From Bacteroidales bacterium (GTDB lineage Bacteria; Bacteroidota; Bacteroidia; Bacteroidales; Marinifilaceae): 64,000 nt of DNA. The notes under the pieces are model-generated. The model saw only the letters and a list, made by a program, of their open reading frames with translations. It was not told where the DNA came from and ran no database searches. The stretch's first letter is position 1. Every line of letters starts with the position of its first letter. The stretch covers positions 1 through 64,000 of the forward strand of contig SUWY01000006.1 in NCBI GenBank assembly GCA_015061245.1. Direction: 5' to 3'. A program made the position numbers and the translations under genes. Positions 8,983 through 17,028 of the stretch are shown piece by piece.

Positions 8983-10178
8983 GTTGTTTCCGATATTTCA
9001 AAGTTACAAAAATGAAAGCAATTCACAACTGTACGCCTATACACGATATACGGCAGTTCGTTGTTTCCGATATTTCAAAGTTACAAAAATGAAAGCAATT
9101 CACAACTATTTTGCGTAAGATTGAAAAGGAGCTACAGTTGTTTCCGATATTTCAAAGTTACAAAAATGAAAGCAATTCACAACTACGCCCTCGGTATAAC
9201 CTTTCGTGTAGCGTTGTTTCCGATATTTCAAAGTTACAAAAATGAAAGCAATTCACAACGATTATTGCATCTCTCGTCTGGCGATGTTCGTTGTTTCCGA
9301 TATTTCAAAGTTACAAAAATGAAAGCAATTCACAACGTTTGCCTCCTCGTCGGTAATCTCCTCCCAGTTGTTTCCGATATTTCAAAGTTACAAAAATGAA
9401 AGCAATTCACAACTCTTACCTTTGGCTAAATGCGGCTGTATTAGTTGTTTCCGATATTTCAAAGTTACAAAAATGAAAGCAATTCACAACTAGGAACGAA
9501 CAACGTTGTACTGACATTCAGTTGTTTCCGATATTTCAAAGTTACAAAAATGAAAGCAATTCACAACCGCCGCGTTCGTTTGCCACGACTTTCGTGGTTG
9601 TTTCCGATATTTCAAAGTTACAAAAATGAAAGCAATTCACAACACGTATGATTAATCTTAGATAACTTACTAGTTGTTTCCGATATTTCAAAGTTACAAA
9701 AATGAAAGCAATTCACAACTTAGATGAGAATTATAACGACATCGGGGCGTTGTTTCCGATATTTCAAAGTTACAAAAATGAAAGCAATTCACAACCTGCT
9801 GCCGATGCTATAAATGAACCACCTAGTTGTTTCCGATATTTCAAAGTTACAAAAATGAAAGCAATTCACAACGTGCAGAACCGACCACGCCCAGAAGTCC
9901 AGTTGTTTCCGATATTTCAAAGTTACAAAAATGAAAGCAATTCACAACTGCCCCGCTAATGGCCGTAATGAGGCCGCTGTTGTTTCCGATATTTCAAAGT
10001 TACAAAAATGAAAGCAATTCACAACAGCCAGGCTCAGTAACATAGAAATCACGGAGTTGTTTCCGATATTTCAAAGTTACAAAAATGAAAGCAATTCACA
10101 ACTACCCATCTGTGTAACCTCCAAATATCAAGTTGTTTTCACTAGGTCAAAGTTACTAAAATGAAATCAAGTCGAGCA
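8983..10178 (-). CRISPR. type II-C CRISPR array, 15 identical repeats plus one degenerate repeat, 15 spacers
   Basis: The 47-bp repeat begins GTTGTTTCCG and ends GCAATTCACAAC on the plus strand. Intact copies start at 8983, 9060, 9137, 9213, 9290, 9367, 9444, 9521, 9597, 9673, 9749, 9826, 9902, 9979 and 10056. Spacers are 29 or 30 bp. A sixteenth copy at 10132-10178 is degraded, with about a dozen changes mainly in its last third. The tracrRNA anti-repeat fixes the crRNA strand as minus, because the crRNA repeat must begin GTTGTGAATTGC. The decayed repeat at the cas-distal end suggests that new spacers enter at the cas2 side. The spacers all differ and none obviously matches this window; I could not search for their targets. 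Several forward ORFs across the array are translations of the repeats and not genes. Confidence 0.98.
9006..9028 (-). promoter_or_regulatory. promoter built into each CRISPR repeat (first copy shown)
   Basis: In the crRNA direction the repeat contains TTG at repeat positions 2-4, a 19-bp spacer and TAACTTTG at positions 24-31, which is the Bacteroidetes promoter consensus with correct spacing. In this copy TAACTTTG is the complement of 8999-9006 and TTG the complement of 9026-9028. The predicted start falls about 5 nt further on, so each transcript would open with roughly 10 nt of repeat followed by one spacer. The same arrangement is present in all 15 intact repeats. Confidence 0.65.
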
Positions 10179-10267
10179 GATTGAAATACGGTAAATCAAC
10201 CCTTCTTCTTGTATGTTTTAATATTTTCATATAACTTAGTGACAAAGAAATTTAAACAATTAATCAG

Positions 10268-11368
10268 ATGAATAAGATAGTTAAGTTGGTGTCGATACTT
10301 ATGTTGACACTTAGTTTGTTCTCTTGTACAGAGAAGATGGTATTTGAGTATCAGAATCCTTTGGTGAGTTTGACATTTAGAGATACGCATATTGTCCCCG
10401 ATGGAGGAAAATATTATGCCGTAGGAACTTGTGCTCCTGTTTGGGGTGGTCCAAATCCCGGAGTTAAGTTGTATGTCTCTGACAATTTGGTTGATTGGAA
10501 GTTTGATAGAATGTTAATCGATGCCTTTGCTTTAGATTCAAATGTATGGTATAAAGATCGCTTTTGGGCTCCTGAGTTACGCAAGATAGGTGATAAATAT
10601 TTTTTGACTTTTAATTGTCAGAATAATAGTGGCGGTTTTGGTGATGTTGAAAATCAGAAACATTATCATGCTTGTGGTTTGGCAGTTGCCGATTGTATAA
10701 CAGGGCCTTATACTGTAGTTACTCCCGATGAGCCATTAACTCCATTTGCATCGAATGATATGACTCTTTTCCAGGATGATGATGGTAAGGTGTATTGTTT
10801 TTTTAATAATGGTTGGACTGATTTGCATATAATTTATGTAGCAGAGTTGGATATAGAGAATTTTAAATTGAAGGAGTATCCCGTTGAGTTGATTAAGCAG
10901 GAACCTGGTAAATGGGATGGTGCAGGAGTAGAGGGGTCGCATGTAGTGAAAAAGGATGGTATTTATTATCTATTCTACTCTTCGTGGACACGTGGTTATG
11001 CTGTTGGTTATGCAACTGCAACTGATATTCATGGTCCATGGACAAAATCGCCCGAAAATCCTTTGTTTGGTGCCTATACGCAAAATGATACAACTTATGT
11101 GGTTAAGAACGGAGTGGCTACTCCGAATCCAGATCTGCATATAACTTCAATTGGACATAATCAGATTTTTGTAGGCCCGGATGGCAACTATTGGACTTCA
11201 TATCATGGTCATATGAAGGGTTTGGAGAATGAGATTACTCTTATAGATCCAATAGAGTTTAAGTATGGAAAGATCTATACTAATACACCGACTTATACAC
11301 CTCAGCGCGTAGAATATACCACTGCTGAAAGAGATAAGAATCTACGCAAAAATGGAGTGGTTAAATAA
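10268..11368 (+). CDS. GH43-family glycoside hydrolase lipoprotein
   Basis: This 366-residue protein has a lipoprotein signal (LSLFSC, Cys20) and a five-bladed beta-propeller of the GH43 arabinanase/xylosidase type. The three family carboxylates can be placed: Asp39 in FRDTHIVPDGG (general base), Asp164 in SNDMTLFQDDDGK (pKa modulator) and Glu222 in AGVEGSHVVKKDG (general acid). WAPELR near residue 100 is also characteristic. The protein is exported and probably anchored to the periplasmic or surface membrane, where it trims arabino- or xylo-containing side chains; the exact sugar cannot be read from sequence. It follows the CRISPR array by 90 bp but belongs to core carbohydrate metabolism. 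There is no SusC/SusD pair nearby, so it is not in a classical PUL within this window. Confidence 0.85.
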   Translation: MNKIVKLVSILMLTLSLFSCTEKMVFEYQNPLVSLTFRDTHIVPDGGKYYAVGTCAPVWGGPNPGVKLYVSDNLVDWKFDRMLIDAFALDSNVWYKDRFWAPELRKIGDKYFLTFNCQNNSGGFGDVENQKHYHACGLAVADCITGPYTVVTPDEPLTPFASNDMTLFQDDDGKVYCFFNNGWTDLHIIYVAELDIENFKLKEYPVELIKQEPGKWDGAGVEGSHVVKKDGIYYLFYSSWTRGYAVGYATATDIHGPWTKSPENPLFGAYTQNDTTYVVKNGVATPNPDLHITSIGHNQIFVGPDGNYWTSYHGHMKGLENEITLIDPIEFKYGKIYTNTPTYTPQRVEYTTAERDKNLRKNGVVK

Positions 11369-11384
11369 TGTTTTGTGATAAATT

Positions 11385-11414
11385 TTGTGTTTTTTTTAAT
11401 TTGAACTACTTTTG
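11385..11414 (+). promoter_or_regulatory. promoter of the small hypothetical gene at 11433
   Basis: TTTTG (TTG at 11385-11387), a 19-bp spacer and TACTTTTG (11407-11414) match the Bacteroidetes consensus. Because the -7 box covers a possible TTG start at 11412, translation must begin downstream at the ATG at 11433. Confidence 0.65.
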
Positions 11415-11432
11415 TGTGTTGTGTTTAGTGAT

Positions 11433-11789
11433 ATGAGTATGATTAAGTTTAGTGAATTGATTGCAGAGTCGGACGAGGACTTGGAAAAGATTTCGGCAAC
11501 GTTGAGTGTGGGGTGTGGTGATGATGGAATGTTCGGCGTTCAATATGAGTTTAAGGACGACGATGACGATTGGAATAACGATTGTGTTCAGGCAATCGTA
11601 GATAGAGATGAGGCAATTTTGCTTGCCCGAAATGTGGGAGTTGCAGTATCGAATTTGCCTAAGGCGTTTTGTGATAAGTTTGATCCCAATTCATCGGTAT
11701 TGGTCCCATCGGAAGTTGAAGCAATTTTCAAGGAGATTCTTGAGTTTATATGCGATTCAGGAGCTAAGTATAAGCTTTGTTATTTGTAG
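11433..11789 (+). CDS. small acidic hypothetical protein
   Basis: This gene encodes about 118 residues from MSMIKFSELI, with a second possible start two codons later. The start is chosen because a good promoter overlaps any earlier one. The protein is acidic, with a run of six acidic residues in KDDDDDW near position 50, and contains several cysteines (GCGDDG, ICDSG, KLCYL). It lacks a signal peptide or transmembrane segment and is probably cytoplasmic. I do not recognise the family. It is followed 35 bp later by a thioredoxin-like lipoprotein, so the two may be co-transcribed. Confidence 0.65.
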   Translation: MSMIKFSELIAESDEDLEKISATLSVGCGDDGMFGVQYEFKDDDDDWNNDCVQAIVDRDEAILLARNVGVAVSNLPKAFCDKFDPNSSVLVPSEVEAIFKEILEFICDSGAKYKLCYL

Positions 11790-11824
11790 CATAGAGGTAC
11801 AAACAATATAACAACATAACAAGT

Positions 11825-12412
11825 ATGAGACAGTTTTGGGTATTGGCATTGGTAGCGATGTTTGCCATTGCATGTAAGGGTAAATCAACTAATGCGGTTC
11901 AGGGCGAGGCCTCGCCTACAGAGGTACAGACAGTACAAACCGAGCAGAAGGTTTATGAGAACGATTACATTGTGCAGGTGGGCGATATGGCTCCCGATTT
12001 TGAGTTAACAATGGACGATGGCTCAACTTTTAAACTTTCAGATCATCGCGGTAAGTTGGTTATGTTGCAGTTTACAGCAAGCTGGTGCGGAATTTGTCGT
12101 CAGGAGATGCCTCATATCGAGAAGGATATTTGGCAGCGTCATAAAGATGACAAGGATTTTGTCTTGGTGGGCGTTTGTAGAAGAGATTCCCTTGCGCAGG
12201 CAAAGCAGTTGGCTGAGGGTACAGGAGTTACATATCACATGGTGCTTGATACCGATTCTGAGGCATTTACAAAATATGCTACAGCGAAGGCTGGTGTTAC
12301 CAGAAATGTTTTGGTCTCTCCGGAGGGAAAGATTATCATGTTGACACGCCTCTTCAAACAGGATGAGTTTAATCAGTTAGTGAAGACAATTGATAGTCTG
12401 CTTCTTGATTGA
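11825..12412 (+). CDS. TlpA/AhpC-like thioredoxin-fold lipoprotein
   Basis: This 195-residue exported disulfide oxidoreductase has a lipobox at FAIAC (Cys17), a linker and a thioredoxin fold that starts with GDMAPDFELTMDDG near residue 53. The redox motif is ASWCGIC, with Cys88 and Cys91. The cis-proline region (AGVTRNVLV) and the final helix follow in the expected order. Such proteins keep periplasmic cysteines or peroxidases reduced, and resemble TlpA and ResA. It ends before a strong terminator shared with the convergent dcp gene. Confidence 0.87.
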   Translation: MRQFWVLALVAMFAIACKGKSTNAVQGEASPTEVQTVQTEQKVYENDYIVQVGDMAPDFELTMDDGSTFKLSDHRGKLVMLQFTASWCGICRQEMPHIEKDIWQRHKDDKDFVLVGVCRRDSLAQAKQLAEGTGVTYHMVLDTDSEAFTKYATAKAGVTRNVLVSPEGKIIMLTRLFKQDEFNQLVKTIDSLLLD

Positions 12413-12459
12413 TTATGGATTATCTGTCAATCTTATAGAAATATCAGATTTATAATAGA

Positions 12460-12492
12460 ATAAGCGAGGTCTCAAGTTGAAACCTCGCTTAT
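12460..12492. terminator. terminator between tlpA-like gene and dcp
   Basis: An 11-bp stem (12460-12470 with 12482-12492, ATAAGCGAGGT and its complement) is followed by a T-run on the plus strand. On the minus strand only a short T-rich stretch follows. The stem separates two convergent genes. Confidence 0.75.
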
Positions 12493-12514
12493 CTTTTTTA
12501 TTGTGGTGATTGAT

Positions 12515-14614
12515 TTACTTCAAACCGCGGTTCTCAAGAAGGGCATCAATACCAGGCTCCTGGCCACGGAAGTTAACGTACATATCCATTGCATCGTCAA
12601 TGCCTCCCGGGGTCAAGATATACTTGCGGAACTTGGCAGCCATATCTTTGTTGAACAACTCGCCATCCTCGGTGAATGCCTTGAATGCGTCTGCATCAAG
12701 AACCTCAGCCCAGATGTAGCTGTAGTAACCTGCGGTGTAGCCTCCTCCCATAGTGTGGTTGAAGTAGGTGGTGCGGTAACGTGATGGAATCTGCTTCAAA
12801 AGACCTCGTTTACCTAAAGTCTCTGCCTCGAACTGCATAACATCCATATCTGCAGGAATCTCATTCAATACATGGAAGTCCATGTCAAGAAGCGATGCTG
12901 CAAGGTACTCAACTGTTACAAAGCCCTGACCATATTTGCCACTCTTATCCATCTTCTCAACCAACTCAGCAGGGATAATCTCGCCTGTCTGGTAGTGCTT
13001 AGCGTATAGTTTTAGCATCTCAGGCTGAAATACCCAATGCTCGTTAACCTGTGATGGAAGCTCAACAAAGTCGCGTGGAACACCTGAAACTCCGTAGTAG
13101 TGAACATCCTTGAACAAGTTGTGAAGGGCGTGTCCAAACTCGTGGAACATTGTTTCAGCCTCGTCTGCGCTAAGAAGAGCAGGCTGTCCAGGTGATGGTT
13201 TTGTGAAGTTACATACAATGGTAACAACCGGAGCAACTCTCTTGCCATCTTTGTAGGTTTGTGAACGGTATGTTCCGCACCATGCACCGCCACGCTTGCT
13301 TGCACGTGGGAAGTAATCCAGGTAAAGAACTCCAAGGTGTGTTCCATCGGCATCCTTACACTCGAATGCCTCTGCATCAGGATGAGGTAGTGGAATATTC
13401 TCAATAGCTGTGAATGTTACACCGTACAAGTTGTTGGCAAAGGTGAACATTCCGTTGCGAACATTTTCAAGTTGCAAATATGGGCGTACCTGAGTCTCAT
13501 CAAGGTTGAATTTTGCCTTCTTTGCACGGCTTGTATAGAATGACCAGTCCCATCCCTCGGCGGTAAAGTTCTTGCCATCCTTCTTGATCTCCTTTTGAAT
13601 GTCTGCCAACTCAACTTTAGCCTGTTTCAATGCAGGAACCCAAATCTGGTCAAGCAAATTGTAAACAGCCTCTGGGGTCTTTGCCATACGAGTCTCCAAA
13701 GCCATCTCTGCATAGTTGTTGAAGCCCATTAACTGTGCCTTCTCCATACGAGCAGTAATCAACTCTTTAACAACTTGTTTGTTATCGTTCTCGTTGTTGT
13801 TGTTTCCACGATTGATGTATCCGTTGAAAATCTTCTCGCGAAGCTCACGATTCTCTGCGTACTGCAAGAAAGGCATGATGCTTGGGTTCTGAAGAGTGAA
13901 TAACCATTTTCCCTCCATACCGGCAGCCTTTGCGTCTTGAGCTGCATTTGCAATAATGTTCTCTGGAAGACCTGCCAAATCCTTCTCGTTGTCAATTACC
14001 AACTGGAATGCGTTGGTCTCTGCAAGCATATTTTGACCGAACTTCAACTGTAACATTGAAATTTTACCATTTAACTCACGAAGTTTCTCCTGCTTCTCTG
14101 CATCAAGATTGGCTCCGCTACGAACAAAATCGTTGTAAGTCTCGTCCAAAAGTTTCTTCTGCTCCTTTGTAAGGTTCATTCCCTCTTGGTTCTCGTAAAC
14201 CTCTTTCACTCTGGCGAACAGCTTTGAGTTAAGGTTAATGTCATCGCTGTGCTTTGAAAGTAGTGGCGACATCTCCTGGCTCAATGCCTGCATCTCGGCA
14301 GTTGTGTTAGCGCTGTTCAATCCTGAAAATACAATGGCCACTTTGCTCAATAGCTTTCCGCTCTGGTCAAGGGCAGCAATGGTATTCTCGAAGTTTGGAG
14401 TTTCAGGGTTGTTGATAATTGCGTTAATCTCGGCAACCTGCTCCTCCATACCCTTCAAATAGGCAGGTTTGTAGTGCTCAATCTTAATTTGATCGAATGG
14501 TGGCACCTGAAACGGAGTGGTATATTCTGTGAAGAATGGATTCTCAACCTTTGTTTCGGTTGCACATCCTGCAAGCAATACCACTGCGCATGCTGTCATA
14601 ATTCTCTTTTTCAT
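12515..14614 (-). CDS. dcp: M3-family peptidyl-dipeptidase (Dcp-like) lipoprotein
   Basis: This 699-residue zinc metallopeptidase of the thimet-oligopeptidase/Dcp family has the active site MFHEFGHALHN, with zinc ligands His491 and His495 and the base Glu492. Further family signatures are GGAWCGTYRSQ, NFTKPSPGQPALLSADE and the C-terminal substrate-binding YRTTYFNHTMGGGYTAGYY segment. An N-terminal lipoprotein signal (VLLAGC, Cys17) places it in the periplasm or outer membrane, where it would shorten peptides by dipeptide steps. It is transcribed alone from a promoter at 14644-14673 on the minus strand. Confidence 0.93.
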   Translation of the reverse strand: MKKRIMTACAVVLLAGCATETKVENPFFTEYTTPFQVPPFDQIKIEHYKPAYLKGMEEQVAEINAIINNPETPNFENTIAALDQSGKLLSKVAIVFSGLNSANTTAEMQALSQEMSPLLSKHSDDINLNSKLFARVKEVYENQEGMNLTKEQKKLLDETYNDFVRSGANLDAEKQEKLRELNGKISMLQLKFGQNMLAETNAFQLVIDNEKDLAGLPENIIANAAQDAKAAGMEGKWLFTLQNPSIMPFLQYAENRELREKIFNGYINRGNNNNENDNKQVVKELITARMEKAQLMGFNNYAEMALETRMAKTPEAVYNLLDQIWVPALKQAKVELADIQKEIKKDGKNFTAEGWDWSFYTSRAKKAKFNLDETQVRPYLQLENVRNGMFTFANNLYGVTFTAIENIPLPHPDAEAFECKDADGTHLGVLYLDYFPRASKRGGAWCGTYRSQTYKDGKRVAPVVTIVCNFTKPSPGQPALLSADEAETMFHEFGHALHNLFKDVHYYGVSGVPRDFVELPSQVNEHWVFQPEMLKLYAKHYQTGEIIPAELVEKMDKSGKYGQGFVTVEYLAASLLDMDFHVLNEIPADMDVMQFEAETLGKRGLLKQIPSRYRTTYFNHTMGGGYTAGYYSYIWAEVLDADAFKAFTEDGELFNKDMAAKFRKYILTPGGIDDAMDMYVNFRGQEPGIDALLENRGLK

Positions 14615-14643
14615 CTTTTTTATAATTGTAGTGATAATTTTTG

Positions 14644-14673
14644 CAAAGATAGATATTAATTAGGAATTAGCAA
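14644..14673 (-). promoter_or_regulatory. dcp promoter
   Basis: On the minus strand TTG (14673-14671), a 19-bp spacer and TATCTTTG (14651-14644) fit the Bacteroidetes consensus and lie 30 bp before the dcp start codon. Confidence 0.65.
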
Positions 14674-14683
14674 TTAGGAATAA

Positions 14684-14718
14684 AAAATCCCAATAACCTT
14701 TTGAGCTATCGGGATTTT
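14684..14718 (-). terminator. terminator downstream of tRNA-Arg
   Basis: AAAATCCC (14684-14691) pairs with GGGATTTT (14711-14718). On the minus strand the hairpin is followed by a T-run, as expected for the end of the tRNA transcript. Confidence 0.65.
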
Positions 14719-14726
14719 GGAAGCAG

Positions 14727-14800
<74 letters not shown>

Positions 14801-14811
14801 ATTTGCGACTG

Positions 14812-14842
14812 CAAAGGTATGCTTTTATTTCTATTCTTGCAA
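14812..14842 (-). promoter_or_regulatory. tRNA-Arg promoter
   Basis: On the minus strand TTG (14842-14840), a 20-bp spacer and TACCTTTG (14819-14812) predict a start only a few bases before the mature tRNA 5' end. Confidence 0.65.
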
Positions 14843-14942
14843 GTCTTTTCTGTTTTTTTTATTCTTGCCCCCCTTTTCAGATATAGAATTAATAATACAT
14901 TGCCTCTCTTTAGAAAAACTCTACAATACTTTGTAAAATTTT

Positions 14943-14983
14943 AGTACTATGTATTGCAAAGTACTATAAAAGTATTAACTTTG
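14943..14983 (+). promoter_or_regulatory. padR-pspC promoter with AGTACTAT direct repeats
   Basis: TTG (14954-14956), a 19-bp spacer and TAACTTTG (14976-14983) form a consensus promoter about 75 bp before padR. The sequence AGTACTAT occurs at 14943-14950 and 14961-14968, flanking the upstream element at 18-bp spacing. That is a plausible operator for autoregulation by the PadR protein encoded next. Confidence 0.55.
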
Positions 14984-15056
14984 CTCCTGAAATTGGCGAC
15001 TATTATGCGCAAATAGTTGGGCTTGATTTTGTTAATCTATTGAAATTTATAAAGTT

Positions 15057-15416
15057 ATGGATGCTGAGAACGTAAAATCGCAAATGCGAAAGGGAATGCT
15101 TGAGTATTGCGTTCTGTTGCTTCTACACAAAGAGAGTCTCTATGTGTCTGATATTTTAAGCAGATTGAAAGAGGCAAAGTTAATTGTGGTCGAGGGTACA
15201 CTATATCCATTGTTGACTCGATTGAAGAACGACGGAATATTGACATACGAATGGCAGGAATCTACACAGGGACCTCCTCGTAAGTATTATCGCCTTACAG
15301 ATGAGGGATGTACAATGTTGGCTCAAATCGAGACGGCATGGAATGATATAGCAAACACCGTTAACCACATAAAAGGGGATACAGGTGACAAAGAGTTTAA
15401 ACAGGATAATAATTAG
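15057..15416 (+). CDS. PadR-family transcriptional regulator
   Basis: This 119-residue winged-helix repressor of the PadR type opens with the family-typical MRKGMLEYCVLLLLHKESLYVSDIL. The recognition region follows as VVEGTLYPLLTRLKNDGIL, then the wing SQGPPRKYYRLTDEG-like segment (here TQGPPRKYYRLTDEG). Regulators of this group in Bacteroidetes are commonly paired with a PspC-domain membrane protein, as here, where the next gene starts 4 bp after the stop. The AGTACTAT repeats in the promoter are candidate binding sites. The ligand or signal is unknown; cell-envelope stress is likely by analogy. Confidence 0.9.
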   Translation: MDAENVKSQMRKGMLEYCVLLLLHKESLYVSDILSRLKEAKLIVVEGTLYPLLTRLKNDGILTYEWQESTQGPPRKYYRLTDEGCTMLAQIETAWNDIANTVNHIKGDTGDKEFKQDNN

Positions 15417-15420
15417 CAGT

Positions 15421-16872
15421 ATGGATAAGACTATTAGTATAAATGTTGGTGGTCGTAATTTCGTTATAAGCGAGGATGGTTATAACATTCTCCACACCTA
15501 TTTAAGTAATTTGAAAGAGTATTTCAGATCTATTTCATCTGAAAATTATCAAGAGATAGTTGATGATTTTGAGATGCGCATAGGTGAGTTGTTTAGCGAG
15601 ATGACCGGAGAGTCCGTAGATAAGGTAATTACTCGCAGCCAGGTGGCAAGAGTTATTGAACAGCTTGGAAATGTAAATGACTTTAGTGAAAACGGAGAAA
15701 AGAATGAAAATGCTGATAATAAGAGAGTAGATAACTCTACAGATTGCGATTCGGTAAAACAAAAGCCTTCAAAACGCTTATATAGAGACACAAATAATGC
15801 TTTGTTAGGAGGTGTATTGGCCGGACTTGCTGCCTATATGGGTATAGATAAGAGTTGGTTCCGTTTGGCTATAGTTATTTTAATATTTATACCATACGTA
15901 AACTTCCCATTTCTTTTTGTATATATTGTGATGTGGTTAATCGTTCCACCGGCAAGAACCGTTATTGAGCAGATGCGTATGCGAGGTGAAGATCTCTCTG
16001 CCGATTCAATAGCAAGAAATGTAATGAGCGATGGAAGTAATGAGACTGTTTCAAATGTGGCAAGAACTATCTTTAAGGCCCTATTCTTTATATTGATGAT
16101 TCCTATTGTTATTTGTGTTATTGCTTTTATCCTTGTTTCTATTGGAATGATTGTTATGGGACTAACTCCTATGATGTTATTTTTTGATATGGTGGATATT
16201 CCTGAGGAGATGTTCTGGGGATTCCCATTGGTATTGTTATCAATTATCTTTATCTTAATTGTAATATTTCTTCTTATAAGAGTTATATATAAGCGTAATA
16301 TGATGGGTGTTGTGTATGTTTTACTAGGTCTTTTCATAATTTTGGGAGGGTGTATGCTATATTTAAAATCAAGAATGTCCAGCGGAGAGGCTCCTGTAAT
16401 CCTTCATGGAGTTGTGAAGTCGCATCCAAATGCTATTGATAAAACCGGCGATATGACGGTGATGGGACGAGATACAGTACTTTTTACTTTAAGTGCCTCT
16501 GAGGGGTATGAACAGAGTGGAACCTATTCCATTAAGGATAAAATGCCTGAAATTGAGAGTCTGATAGGTGGCAAAGTTACAGATATATACATGCAGGATG
16601 CAGTAGAGGTTGATCCAAGAGAAAATGTTTTAGAGTATGCTCTAATTTATGAGCCTTGGCAGATGACAGATGGTTGGTTTGGATATTTGGGAGCTGTTGG
16701 ATGGCGCTCACCTGATGCAAGAGCATGTATAAAACCAAATCTAAATGGAACATTTGAATTTGTAGGGTGTAAGCCCGATTCCCAGCCGGAGAATCCAATG
16801 ATTACTTTTAGATATGCCAATAAATTTACACGCAAGTGTGTTGAGATTGACTTCTTTGTTGAGATTATATAA
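15421..16872 (+). CDS. PspC-domain membrane protein
   Basis: This protein of about 483 residues has a cytoplasmic N-terminal part (HAAS-like helices, residues 1-90: YLSNLKEYF, EIVDDFEMRIGELF). A PspC domain follows near 125-180 (KRLYRDTNNALLGGVLAGLAAYMGID, then a hydrophobic pair ending MWLIVPPART). At least four more hydrophobic segments lie between about 215 and 320. A soluble C-terminal domain follows. I start at the ATG after the padR stop; an in-frame upstream GTG would overlap padR by 30 bp and adds nothing conserved. Together with PadR this is a standard envelope-stress operon. The first part of the domain was split here only by description to keep motifs short. Confidence 0.85.
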   Translation: MDKTISINVGGRNFVISEDGYNILHTYLSNLKEYFRSISSENYQEIVDDFEMRIGELFSEMTGESVDKVITRSQVARVIEQLGNVNDFSENGEKNENADNKRVDNSTDCDSVKQKPSKRLYRDTNNALLGGVLAGLAAYMGIDKSWFRLAIVILIFIPYVNFPFLFVYIVMWLIVPPARTVIEQMRMRGEDLSADSIARNVMSDGSNETVSNVARTIFKALFFILMIPIVICVIAFILVSIGMIVMGLTPMMLFFDMVDIPEEMFWGFPLVLLSIIFILIVIFLLIRVIYKRNMMGVVYVLLGLFIILGGCMLYLKSRMSSGEAPVILHGVVKSHPNAIDKTGDMTVMGRDTVLFTLSASEGYEQSGTYSIKDKMPEIESLIGGKVTDIYMQDAVEVDPRENVLEYALIYEPWQMTDGWFGYLGAVGWRSPDARACIKPNLNGTFEFVGCKPDSQPENPMITFRYANKFTRKCVEIDFFVEII

Positions 16873-16908
16873 TCAAAAGGTGTAGATATAAGTTGAATTA
16901 GTCGGTGT

Positions 16909-16946
16909 AGATGGGCTCTTTTCTCTAAGGAACCCATCTTCTTTTT
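16909..16946 (+). terminator. terminator after the PspC gene
   Basis: AGATGGG (16909-16915) pairs with CCCATCT (16933-16939) and is followed by TCTTTTTAT. Confidence 0.7.
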
Positions 16947-16964
16947 ATATTTTTTAAGAAAAGT

Positions 16965-16995
16965 TTGGTAGTGCATTTTTATGGGGTTATATTTG
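16965..16995 (+). promoter_or_regulatory. promoter of the first fimbrillin/protease lipoprotein gene
   Basis: TTTGG (TTG at 16965-16967), a 20-bp spacer and TATATTTG (16988-16995) lie 34 bp before the ATG at 17029. Confidence 0.6.
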
Positions 16996-17028
16996 TGTAC
17001 TAAAATTGGCAAACAATAAACCAAAACT

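Noticed and set aside
9061-9959. Three forward ORFs of 68-112 residues with a repeating FPIFQSYKNESNSQ pattern
   Set aside because: They are translations of the CRISPR repeats and spacers; each repeat has an open frame of this kind. There is no independent coding evidence.
10132-10200. Degenerate repeat considered as a second tracrRNA anti-repeat
   Set aside because: It has the strand sense of a repeat at the array end, and neither a nexus sequence like AAGGATTATTCC nor a terminator follows it. The locus at 2054-2137 has all of these.
11412-11432. Upstream start (TTG 11412) for the small acidic protein
   Set aside because: The codon lies within the TACTTTTG promoter box, upstream of the predicted transcription start.
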